Shown here in pieces: positions 1 through 5,539 of a stretch of DNA of 12,396 bases (positions are counted from its first letter, which is position 1; each line of letters starts with the position of its first letter). The stretch is taken from positions 12,683 to 25,078 of the forward strand of contig DFGG01000031.1 in the NCBI GenBank assembly GCA_002371695.1, written 5' to 3'. The translations under genes were made by a program, and so were the position numbers. The DNA comes from a bacterium UBA3756 (GTDB lineage Bacteria; Bacteroidota; Bacteroidia; Bacteroidales; Bacteroidaceae). The notes under the pieces are model-generated. The model was not told where the DNA came from. It searched no databases and worked only from the letters and a program-made list of their open reading frames with translations.

Positions 1-1056
1 CTGCAGAAACTGGACACGAAGAACGAATATTTCGTATTTGTGGCTCCAGGCGAAGACAGATGTATTGAGGATAGTAAAAACGTACATATTATCGTCATTG
101 GTGGTCGATTCTATCCAATATGGGAGCAATACTCCCTACCCAAAGCGATAAAAGAAGTCAACATCGACATTCTGCACTGTACAAGCAACACTGCTCCTAT
201 CAGATGTAATGCGCCCTTGATACTGACACTCCATGACATCATTTTTCTAGAACCACGAGACAAAACAAATCACTCCTTCTATCAGAACATGGGATGGTTT
301 TATCGAAGACTGGTTGTACCGCACATCCTCAAAAAATGTAGGCGAATCATTACAGTCTCAGACTTTGAAAAGAATAACATCACCAGCAAATTGGACATTC
401 CCGAAGACCGTATGGCCATGATCTATAATGGTTATAATGAGTGGTTCAAGCCTGAAGTTGAGCCTAATTTCACCTTTAAGAAATACATCGATACCGCAGG
501 CTATTTCTTTTTTCTTGGCAATACCGATCCCAAAAAGAACACAGAACGTACATTGATAGCATACGCCAAGTATTTAAAGAAATCAGACGTAAAAAGGAAA
601 CTACTGATGGCCGATCTCGATAGAGCATATCTCGGCGAGATATTGCTAAGGAACCATATTGAGCATATCCGGAAGATGATTGTCAATCCTGGCTACATAG
701 TCAATAGTGATTTGCCAAACATTTACAACAACGCCTTTGCCTTCCTCTACCCTTCACTAAGGGAAAGCTTTGGTATCCCTCTTCTTGAAGCCATGGCCTG
801 TGGAACACCCGTCATCACGTCTAACACCTCGTCAATGCCGGAGATAGGAGGGCCATACGCCATTCTGGTTAATCCTGAGAGCCCTGCCGAAATTGCAGAG
901 ATGATGCTCAAGTTGGAGACTGACGATGAATTCTACCAGCAACAAGAAGAGGTGGGACTCCAACGGGCTAAACTGTTCTCCTGGAGGAATACGGCAGAAC
1001 GGCTGTTGGAAGTATATGAGGAAGTGTATAAAGAATTGAAGTGCTCAGGCAAATAG
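1..1056 (+). CDS. GT4-like glycosyltransferase, 5' end outside window
   Basis: The reading frame is open from base 1 (first visible residues LQKLDTKNEYF), so the gene starts upstream. The GTG at 40 is internal, not the real start. The visible 351 residues cover most of a GT-B fold glycosyltransferase. The N-terminal Rossmann half includes a LTLHDIIFLEP segment. The C-terminal nucleotide-sugar-binding half includes FFFLGNTDPKKNTERTL and the family's E-x7-E motif (ESFGIPLLE, bases 763-789), followed by AMACGTPVI. Family members transfer a sugar from a nucleotide-sugar donor to a lipid or polysaccharide acceptor at the cytoplasmic face of the inner membrane, usually in capsule, O-antigen or exopolysaccharide synthesis. 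The sugar and acceptor cannot be told from the sequence. Probably about 25-35 N-terminal residues are missing. The stop codon lies inside the end of the convergent gene at 1045-1392. Confidence 0.9.
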   Translation: MQKLDTKNEYFVFVAPGEDRCIEDSKNVHIIVIGGRFYPIWEQYSLPKAIKEVNIDILHCTSNTAPIRCNAPLILTLHDIIFLEPRDKTNHSFYQNMGWFYRRLVVPHILKKCRRIITVSDFEKNNITSKLDIPEDRMAMIYNGYNEWFKPEVEPNFTFKKYIDTAGYFFFLGNTDPKKNTERTLIAYAKYLKKSDVKRKLLMADLDRAYLGEILLRNHIEHIRKMIVNPGYIVNSDLPNIYNNAFAFLYPSLRESFGIPLLEAMACGTPVITSNTSSMPEIGGPYAILVNPESPAEIAEMMLKLETDDEFYQQQEEVGLQRAKLFSWRNTAERLLEVYEEVYKELKCSGK

Positions 1057-1392
1057 GTCGAGCGAAAGGTCGGGCTGCGGTTTTTCTGGCTCTTTTTCCT
1101 CCTCATGTGCCACCAGAGGATTTCCAAACTCTAACATCAGCTGACGGGCATCAGCGTTGTTACCTGTGTTCAGACGATAATAGCCACGACGTTCCGTTCG
1201 TTCTATAAGCGACTGGGAAGACCTGGCATTGCGAATGAAATACTGGCGAACATAAGCCTTGATCTCATTGATGTCCTGCGTGGAAAACAAGCTTACATTC
1301 CGATTATAGAGATGCTTGGACAACAGCTGAACACTGATGCCCTTGTCACCCACTTCGGTAAGAATCTCCAATATCTGCCGGTCGTATGTCAT
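1045..1392 (-). CDS. Conserved-looking 115-residue protein of unknown function, possible winged helix
   Basis: I do not recognise a named family. The N-terminal stretch (residues 5-35, ILEILTEVGDKGISVQLLSK) reads like the first helices of a winged helix-turn-helix. A basic middle follows (roughly 45-85, containing RQYFIRNARSSQ and RTERRGYYRLN, the latter like a beta wing). The C-terminus (93-115) is acidic and proline-containing, probably disordered. Predicted cytoplasmic; no signal peptide or membrane segment. A DNA-binding role is inference only. The ATG at 1392 is the only sensible start. It lies a few bases after the T-tract of the terminator hairpin that follows the upstream winged-helix gene, and no -7 box is visible between the two genes, so expression may depend on readthrough. 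Its last 12 bases overlap the glycosyltransferase gene on the other strand. Confidence 0.75.
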   Translation of the reverse strand: MTYDRQILEILTEVGDKGISVQLLSKHLYNRNVSLFSTQDINEIKAYVRQYFIRNARSSQSLIERTERRGYYRLNTGNNADARQLMLEFGNPLVAHEEEKEPEKPQPDLSLDLFA

Positions 1393-1395
1393 ATA

Positions 1396-1431
1396 TTAAA
1401 AAAGGTCGGTAAAACAGTGCTTACCGACCTT
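1396..1431 (-). terminator. Rho-independent terminator after the winged-helix gene
   Basis: A perfect 11-bp stem (AAGGTCGGTAA at 1402-1412, TTACCGACCTT at 1421-1431) encloses an 8-nt loop. On the minus strand the stem is followed by a run of six T (including the stem's own last two) and then AATAT. It begins 21 bp after the stop codon of the gene at 1453-1761 and ends just upstream of the ATG at 1392, so it could also act as an attenuator for the downstream 115-codon gene. The plus-strand side has only a weak T-rich tail (TTCTTCTAT). Confidence 0.85.
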
Positions 1432-1452
1432 CTTCTATACTCGTTAATTGTC

Positions 1453-1761
1453 TTATGCCAATGTAACTTTCTCTCCATCGTTAGCGAGCTTACCCTCCTT
1501 GAAGAGCCAGCCGAGACCGAGAAGAGTCTCCTCCTCAGAAATCTTTGCAGCCTTGGCAATCTCCTTAACGGTGAGAGCCTTGCCTGCTGCTGCCAGTGCC
1601 TGATAAACATCTCCTGCCTTGAAACCTACGTTCTCTGCATTCACTGCGAGTACAGACTTAGCAGCTGCCTTGGGAGCTGCGGCCTTCTTAACGGTTTCCT
1701 TCTTAGCTGCGGCTGCCTTAGTCTCAGTAGCCTTCTTAGCTGTTGCTTTCTTTTCTGCCAT
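1453..1761 (-). CDS. Small winged-helix (DUF2582-like) protein with Lys/Ala-rich histone-H1-like tail
   Basis: This 102-residue protein has two parts. Residues 1-35 are almost entirely Lys, Ala, Thr and Glu (11 Lys and 14 Ala by count, with AKK/KKA and AAPKAAAK runs), resembling the disordered DNA-binding tails of histone H1 and bacterial H1-like proteins. Residues about 40-102 (VGFKAGDVYQAL, TVKEIAKAAKIS, LGLGWLFKEGKL) match the short winged-helix domain I recognise as DUF2582, usually a stand-alone protein of about 65-75 residues in Bacteroidetes. A nucleoid-associated or accessory DNA-binding role is inferred from the basic tail plus the wHTH; no specific target is known to me. The ATG at 1761 is the start: the upstream region is AT-rich, non-coding and holds a -7 box at 1820-1831. 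The terminator at 1396-1431 closes the unit. It lies 125 bp behind aspS on the same strand. Confidence 0.88.
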   Translation of the reverse strand: MAEKKATAKKATETKAAAAKKETVKKAAAPKAAAKSVLAVNAENVGFKAGDVYQALAAAGKALTVKEIAKAAKISEEETLLGLGWLFKEGKLANDGEKVTLA

Positions 1762-1819
1762 AATACTTAAAAAATTAATACTCTTGTTTGAAGAATTTAT
1801 TATCCTCTTTATCTTTTCG

Positions 1820-1831
1820 TGTGCAAAAGTA
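1820..1831 (-). promoter_or_regulatory. -7 box for the winged-helix gene
   Basis: Read on the minus strand this is TACTTTTGCACA, matching the Bacteroidetes -7 consensus TAnnTTTG. The start codon is about 58 bp downstream, giving a 5' leader of roughly 50 nt. A TTG at 1850-1848 could be the -33 element, but the spacing (16 nt) is short. Transcription from aspS could also contribute, since no clear terminator is visible after aspS. Confidence 0.6.
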
Positions 1832-1886
1832 ATACTAATTGTTCATACAAGTTATTAAATTTTAAATATTTTTGGCAAAAACAGAA

Positions 1887-3647
1887 TTATTCTTGACGAA
1901 TATCAAGCGACAGCTGCAGTTCCTCAAGTTGTTTGGGGTCTAATTCACCTGGTGCATCAAGCATGACATCACGTCCGGAATTGTTTTTCGGGAAAGCGAT
2001 GCAGTCGCGAATGCTGTCGAGACCGGCCATCAAAGACACGAAACGATCAAGACCGAAGGCAAGACCAGCATGAGGCGGTGCTCCATACTTGAAGGCATTG
2101 ATCAGAAAGCCGAACTGAGCCATAGCTCGTTCTGGAGTAAAGCCCAAAATTTGGAACATCTTTTCCTGCAACTTGCCATCATGGATGCGGAGAGAACCAC
2201 CTCCCACTTCGACACCATTGCAGACAAAGTCGTAAGCTACGGCACGCACCTTCTCTGGAGCTGTATCAAGCAGGGGAATGTCATCGGGATTGGGCATTGT
2301 GAACGGATGATGTGTAGCCATCAGGCGCTGTTCCTCATCACTCCATTCAAAGAGCGGGAAGTCGACAATCCAGAGGCAAACGAATTTATCCTTGTCACGA
2401 AGGCCAAGACGTTCTCCTATCTCCAGACGGAGGGTGCAGAGCTGCACACGCGTCTTGTTGGCATTGTCGCCACTCAGTATCAGCACCAGATCGCCATCCT
2501 TGGCACCCATAGCCTCCTTGACTTTAGTCCAAACTTCCGGCTCGTAGAACTTGTCGATGCTCGACTTTACTGTGCCATCTTCATTGAATTTCACATAGAC
2601 CAGCCCCTTAGCGCCAACCTGAGGACGCTTCACAAAATCTGTCAGCTGATCCAGTTGCTTACGGGTATAGTTGGCACAGCCAGGCACACAGATACCACCG
2701 ATGTAGTTGGCCTCATTGAATACAGGGAAAGTGCCTGTGCCTTTGAGCACATCCATCAGCTCTACAAACTCCATTCCAAAACGAAGATCGGGCTTATCTG
2801 AGCCGAAACGCTTCATGGCCTCGTGCCAAGTCATACGCTGCAACGGCGGTAGCTCTACACCGCGCACCTCCTTAAACAGATGACGCGCCATATCCTCAAA
2901 CAGCTGAAGCACATCCTCCTGCTCAACGAACGACATCTCACAGTCGATCTGCGTGAACTCAGGCTGACGATCAGCTCGCAGGTCTTCATCGCGGAAGCAC
3001 TTTGCAATCTGGAAGTAGCGATCGAAACCACTGACCATCAGCAGCTGCTTCAATGTCTGAGGTGACTGAGGCAATGCATAGAACTGACCAGGATTCATAC
3101 GGCTGGGCACCACAAAATCGCGGGCACCTTCAGGTGTTGAGCCAATCAGGATAGGCGTCTCTACTTCGATGAAATCCTTGCCGTCGAGGAAGTTACGGAT
3201 CAAGATGGTCATGCGGTGGCGCAATTCAAGATTCTTACGCACTGCACTGCGACGCAGGTCGAGATAACGATACTTCATACGGATATCGTCACCACCATCT
3301 GTATTGTCTTCAATGGTAAACGGAGGTGTCAGGCTCTCGCTGAGTATATTCAGTTCACTGACAAGAATCTCAATATCGCCAGTAGGCATCTTAGGGTTCT
3401 TGCTCTGACGCTCGCTGACAGTACCCTTCACCTGAATACAAAACTCGCGTCCCAATTTGTTGGCCCGCTCACAGAGTGCAGCATCATCGGCCTCATTGAA
3501 AACCAATTGTGTCAAACCATAGCGATCACGCAAGTCGACGAAGGTCATTCCGCCCATCTTACGGGTACGCTGAACCCATCCGGCAAGTGTCACCACGCTG
3601 CCGGCATCTGAGAGTCGAAGCTCTCCACAAGTCTTACTCCTATACAT
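1887..3647 (-). CDS. aspS: Aspartyl-tRNA synthetase
   Basis: This cytoplasmic class II synthetase charges tRNA-Asp with aspartate using ATP. The 586 residues fit the usual bacterial length (about 580-600). The order is standard: N-terminal OB-fold anticodon-binding domain (about 1-105, with [20 protein letters not shown]), class II motif 1 (about 152-167, [10 protein letters not shown]), the QSPQ loop (195-198), motif 2 (218-235, [14 protein letters not shown]), the bacterial GAD insertion (about 290-400) and motif 3 (526-536, GLAFGLDRF). The start is [10 protein letters not shown] at 3647: homologues begin this way, and a longer in-frame extension to 3719 would run through the promoter and the repeat element. 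Met31 sits where discriminating enzymes have Leu and non-discriminating ones often have His, which weakly favours a discriminating enzyme. A -7 box lies at 3673-3684. Confidence 0.98.
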   Translation of the reverse strand: MYRSKTCGELRLSDAGSVVTLAGWVQRTRKMGGMTFVDLRDRYGLTQLVFNEADDAALCERANKLGREFCIQVKGTVSERQSKNPKMPTGDIEILVSELNILSESLTPPFTIEDNTDGGDDIRMKYRYLDLRRSAVRKNLELRHRMTILIRNFLDGKDFIEVETPILIGSTPEGARDFVVPSRMNPGQFYALPQSPQTLKQLLMVSGFDRYFQIAKCFRDEDLRADRQPEFTQIDCEMSFVEQEDVLQLFEDMARHLFKEVRGVELPPLQRMTWHEAMKRFGSDKPDLRFGMEFVELMDVLKGTGTFPVFNEANYIGGICVPGCANYTRKQLDQLTDFVKRPQVGAKGLVYVKFNEDGTVKSSIDKFYEPEVWTKVKEAMGAKDGDLVLILSGDNANKTRVQLCTLRLEIGERLGLRDKDKFVCLWIVDFPLFEWSDEEQRLMATHHPFTMPNPDDIPLLDTAPEKVRAVAYDFVCNGVEVGGGSLRIHDGKLQEKMFQILGFTPERAMAQFGFLINAFKYGAPPHAGLAFGLDRFVSLMAGLDSIRDCIAFPKNNSGRDVMLDAPGELDPKQLEELQLSLDIRQE

Positions 3648-3672
3648 ATTTATGACTAATTTATTCGTTTGA

Positions 3673-3684
3673 GGTGCAAAATTA
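3673..3684 (-). promoter_or_regulatory. -7 box for aspS
   Basis: Read on the minus strand this is TAATTTTGCACC, a full match to TAnnTTTG. It implies a leader of about 20-25 nt before the ATG at 3647. A TTTG inside the neighbouring octamer repeat lies 24 nt upstream of the box and could act as a loosely spaced -33 element. The box starts exactly 14 bp from the left arm of the inverted repeat at 3699-3767. Confidence 0.65.
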
Positions 3685-3698
3685 CAACTTTTTTTGTT

Positions 3699-3767
3699 CA
3701 CAGAGATGCAAAGATGCAAAGAATTCTATTAAAAAAACAAAAAACTCAGCGTCTCAGTATCTCTGTG
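3699..3767. repeat. Inverted pair of octamer tandem repeats between divergent promoters
   Basis: The left arm (3699-3721) and right arm (3745-3767) are 23 bp each and pair at 17 of 23 positions; the outer 9 bp are perfect (CACAGAGAT and ATCTCTGTG). The loop is 23 bp and A-rich (3722-3744). Each arm is built from an 8-bp unit repeated three times: CTCAGCGT, CTCAGTAT, CTCTGTGT on the plus strand, and CTTTGCAT, CTTTGCAT, CTCTGTGA on the minus strand. The palindrome is flanked on both sides by 14 bp and then an outward-reading TAnnTTTG box. It could extrude as a hairpin or bind a dimeric regulator, or be a dispersed promoter-associated repeat. Function unknown. Confidence 0.8.
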
Positions 3768-3781
3768 TTGCAATAAATGTC

Positions 3782-3793
3782 TATCTTTGCCCC
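3782..3793 (+). promoter_or_regulatory. -7 box for the DUF1573 gene
   Basis: TATCTTTGCCCC matches TAnnTTTG. The ATG at 3818 is 24 bp further on, so the leader would be about 20 nt. No convincing -33 TTTG is seen at the usual spacing; the region upstream is the right arm of the octamer inverted repeat. Confidence 0.65.
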
Positions 3794-3817
3794 ATAAAAT
3801 CAACAAAACGAATAGAA

Positions 3818-4207
3818 ATGAAGAAGATTGTATTTGCAACATTAATGCTCATTTGCGGTATGACAGCCGCTATGGCGCAAAAGCCAGCAGAGATTAAGTT
3901 CGACAAGCTGACCCACGATTTCGGAACGTTTTCGGAAAAGAACCCTGTCGTGACATGTGTCTTCACCTACACGAATGTGGGAGAGCTCCCGCTTGTAATC
4001 AATCAGGCAGTGGCCTCTTGTGGATGCACAGTACCCGAATACACCAAGACGCCTGTCAAACCTGGTGAGAAGGGACAAATAAAAGTGACCTACAACGGCA
4101 CAGGAAAGTTCCCCGGACACTTCAAGAAGTCTATCACCGTCAGGACCAACGGAGAAGTTGAAATGACAAGACTCTACATAGAAGGAGACATGACAGAAGC
4201 CAAATAA
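3818..4207 (+). CDS. Secreted DUF1573 protein
   Basis: This 129-residue protein has an N-terminal signal peptide (MKK, hydrophobic core 4-13, likely cut after AMA at residue 20). A DUF1573 domain follows: KLTHDFGTFSE, a beta-rich middle (VFTYTNVGELPLVI), the hallmark SCGCTVPEY around residues 65-73, then VKPGEKGQIKVTYN and GHFKKSITVRTN. DUF1573 proteins are small Ig-like (ASH/MSP-like) extracytoplasmic proteins very common in Bacteroidetes; their biochemical role is not established. The signal peptide core lacks a proper lipobox, so I expect a soluble periplasmic or secreted protein. The ATG at 3818 is preferred over an in-frame upstream extension to 3674, which would run through the repeat and the -7 box and would bury the signal peptide. 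The gene ends at a bidirectional terminator. Confidence 0.93.
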   Translation: MKKIVFATLMLICGMTAAMAQKPAEIKFDKLTHDFGTFSEKNPVVTCVFTYTNVGELPLVINQAVASCGCTVPEYTKTPVKPGEKGQIKVTYNGTGKFPGHFKKSITVRTNGEVEMTRLYIEGDMTEAK

Positions 4208-4210
4208 ACG

Positions 4211-4246
4211 AAATCACCCGCCTCACAGCGGGTGATTTTTGTTTTT
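4211..4246 (+). terminator. Bidirectional terminator between convergent DUF1573 and DUF3078 genes
   Basis: A perfect 11-bp stem (AAATCACCCGC at 4211-4221, GCGGGTGATTT at 4228-4238) with a 6-nt loop is followed by TTGTTTTT. It begins four bases after the DUF1573 stop. On the minus strand the same hairpin is followed by TCGTTTATT, so it can also stop transcripts of the gene ending at 4245, whose stop codon overlaps the plus-strand T-tract. Confidence 0.9.
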
Positions 4247-5417
4247 AGAACGTATAGGCGAAACCTAAAGAACTGTACTCCTTAAACTGCCAGTAGCCTA
4301 AGTCATCATCATACACGCTGGCATCGTCGAAACGCGGGAAGAGGAACAGGTTGGCTGTGATATACTTGGAAACACGAAGCTCAAAGGTGTTTTCCCAATC
4401 AATCTCTGCACGTTTGAAAGAAGTGAAAGCGAAAAGACGCGTCTTCCAAGTAACCACATCATTGAACTTCCAAGTCAGGTCGACAGTCAAGTTCGGTCCA
4501 AATTCCAGAAGGGAGTGCTTGCCTTCCTCCAGGCCAAAGCTCGGCCCCAGATCCAATCTGCCCACATAACGATAGTTTAGAGCAATGGGGGAAAGGTTGA
4601 TGGTTCCCGTCAGCTTTTTATTCTTCGACTCCACCTTGTAATCCATACCAAGACCCAAGTTGAGGTTGAAAGGCGACATAAAGTCTGAGTAAGTTTTGTG
4701 GTCATTGGCTTTCAGGCCTCTGGTAAACTGCGTATAGGCCTGAAGCTGAAGAGTATAGTACCAGTTCTTAGCAGCCTCAAGTCCTACCTTACTTGTGAAA
4801 CGCAACAGGTCTTCATTTGATTTGAACTTATGGACAGAATCTGATCGCGAAGTCAGGAAGCCGAGCTTCATCTCCAGCTTGTTATCCCACTTCCACTTGT
4901 TCTTATTGTCGTAGTTGGCCTCCAGCGTCAGCGCACCTACCATCGAGTAATTACTCTCACCGCCTTTATACCAGTTACCGGAGACATAATTCTGCATGAA
5001 CTGCAGGAAACCGTCGCCCTTATAGGTCCAGAATTTCGGTTTCTGGATCATCAGTTCCACCTGAGCCGTATCCTGTATGACGACATCAGGAACATCGGCC
5101 TCCTCGACAAAAGACGTCTGTACGGCTATCGGCTGATCCACATCATCACGTACCGAACCAGCTTCCTTCAGTTTGGTTTCGGTAGTGCTTACCAAATCGG
5201 GTCTGTTCAGATAGACATTCAGCAAGGCAGCATCTACGGCTTGTGTCACGTAATCATCCTTTTCTGAATCCAGATTCAGAGTCCTGTCAGCCACATGATG
5301 ATAGAACGTCATCGGCGTAAACAGACGATAATACTGACCACTGATACTGTCTGAAACCTGTGCGGCATTGACGCTGAGCGTCATCATAGCCACGAATAAT
5401 AATGTTTGTTTTCTCAT
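4245..5417 (-). CDS. DUF3078 outer-membrane beta-barrel protein
   Basis: This 390-residue protein begins with a signal peptide (MRKQTLLFVAMMTLSVNAA, cut near residue 18-19). An N-terminal region (about 20-125) of mixed charged and polar sequence follows, then the DUF3078 segment (about 127-205, containing FWTYKGDGFLQFMQNYVSGN and NWYKGGESN). The rest consists of alternating amphipathic strands rich in aromatic residues, ending in a terminal Phe (SLGFAYTF), as in outer-membrane barrels folded by BamA. The cargo or role of DUF3078 proteins is not known to me. The ATG at 5417 is the start: an in-frame TTG at 5429 lies inside the -7 box, and the signal peptide begins correctly at 5417. The predicted mRNA leader is only a few bases. 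Divergent from the yidC operon and convergent with DUF1573. Confidence 0.88.
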   Translation of the reverse strand: MRKQTLLFVAMMTLSVNAAQVSDSISGQYYRLFTPMTFYHHVADRTLNLDSEKDDYVTQAVDAALLNVYLNRPDLVSTTETKLKEAGSVRDDVDQPIAVQTSFVEEADVPDVVIQDTAQVELMIQKPKFWTYKGDGFLQFMQNYVSGNWYKGGESNYSMVGALTLEANYDNKNKWKWDNKLEMKLGFLTSRSDSVHKFKSNEDLLRFTSKVGLEAAKNWYYTLQLQAYTQFTRGLKANDHKTYSDFMSPFNLNLGLGMDYKVESKNKKLTGTINLSPIALNYRYVGRLDLGPSFGLEEGKHSLLEFGPNLTVDLTWKFNDVVTWKTRLFAFTSFKRAEIDWENTFELRVSKYITANLFLFPRFDDASVYDDDLGYWQFKEYSSLGFAYTF

Positions 5418-5422
5418 AACTA

Positions 5423-5434
5423 GGTGCAAAGATA
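5423..5434 (-). promoter_or_regulatory. -7 box for the DUF3078 gene
   Basis: Read on the minus strand this is TATCTTTGCACC, a full TAnnTTTG match. The ATG at 5417 follows the box after only 5 bp, so transcription starting about 4-7 nt after the TTTG would give a very short or nearly leaderless mRNA. No clear -33 element is visible at normal spacing. Confidence 0.6.
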
Positions 5435-5477
5435 CGAAATTTTTCTTTCTTTCTGCTGATATGCCAAAAAAAAGTAG

Positions 5478-5489
5478 TAATTTTGCACC
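5478..5489 (+). promoter_or_regulatory. -7 box for the yidC operon
   Basis: TAATTTTGCACC matches TAnnTTTG and is identical to the aspS box. It lies 49 bp upstream of the yidC ATG and 43 bp from the divergent DUF3078 box. It is the only promoter-like sequence I see for the four-gene operon to the right. Transcription would begin around 5490, just before the short leader ORF. Confidence 0.6.
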
Positions 5490-5494
5490 CTGTT

Positions 5495-5539
5495 ATGCGC
5501 GAACATTATTATATTAAGGATAAAAATAAGAAAAAGTAA
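5495..5539 (+). CDS. Possible 14-codon leader ORF overlapping the yidC start
   Basis: ATG at 5495 opens a frame encoding MREHYYIKDKNKKK. Its TAA stop (5537-5539) shares one base with the yidC ATG (TAATG). It would start only about 5 nt after the predicted transcription start. The peptide is basic at its end (six Lys in the last seven residues, IKDKNKKK). Ribosomes finishing it could re-initiate at yidC, giving translational coupling. The whole stretch is A-rich, so an open frame of this length can arise by chance. I could not test conservation. Confidence 0.25.
   Translation: MREHYYIKDKNKKK

Noticed and set aside
1..42. GTG at 40 as start of the glycosyltransferase
   Set aside because: The frame is open to base 1 with family-like sequence before the GTG, so the gene is simply cut by the window edge.
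1312..1770. 152-codon plus-strand frame rich in Leu and Cys
   Set aside because: It is the complement of the Lys/Ala-rich tail and the terminator region; its composition is what reverse-complemented Lys and Ala codons give.
1866..1886. Possible terminator hairpin after aspS (TTTTTGGCAAAAA)
   Set aside because: The stem is a few A-T pairs with almost no loop and no GC core, so it is too weak to call.
3648..3719. In-frame 24-residue N-terminal extension of aspS
   Set aside because: It runs through the -7 box and the left arm of the inverted repeat, and homologous enzymes begin at the [10 protein letters not shown] start used here.
3674..3817. In-frame 48-residue extension of the DUF1573 protein
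   Set aside because: It would cross the repeat element and the -7 box at 3782-3793 and would place the signal peptide in the middle of the protein.
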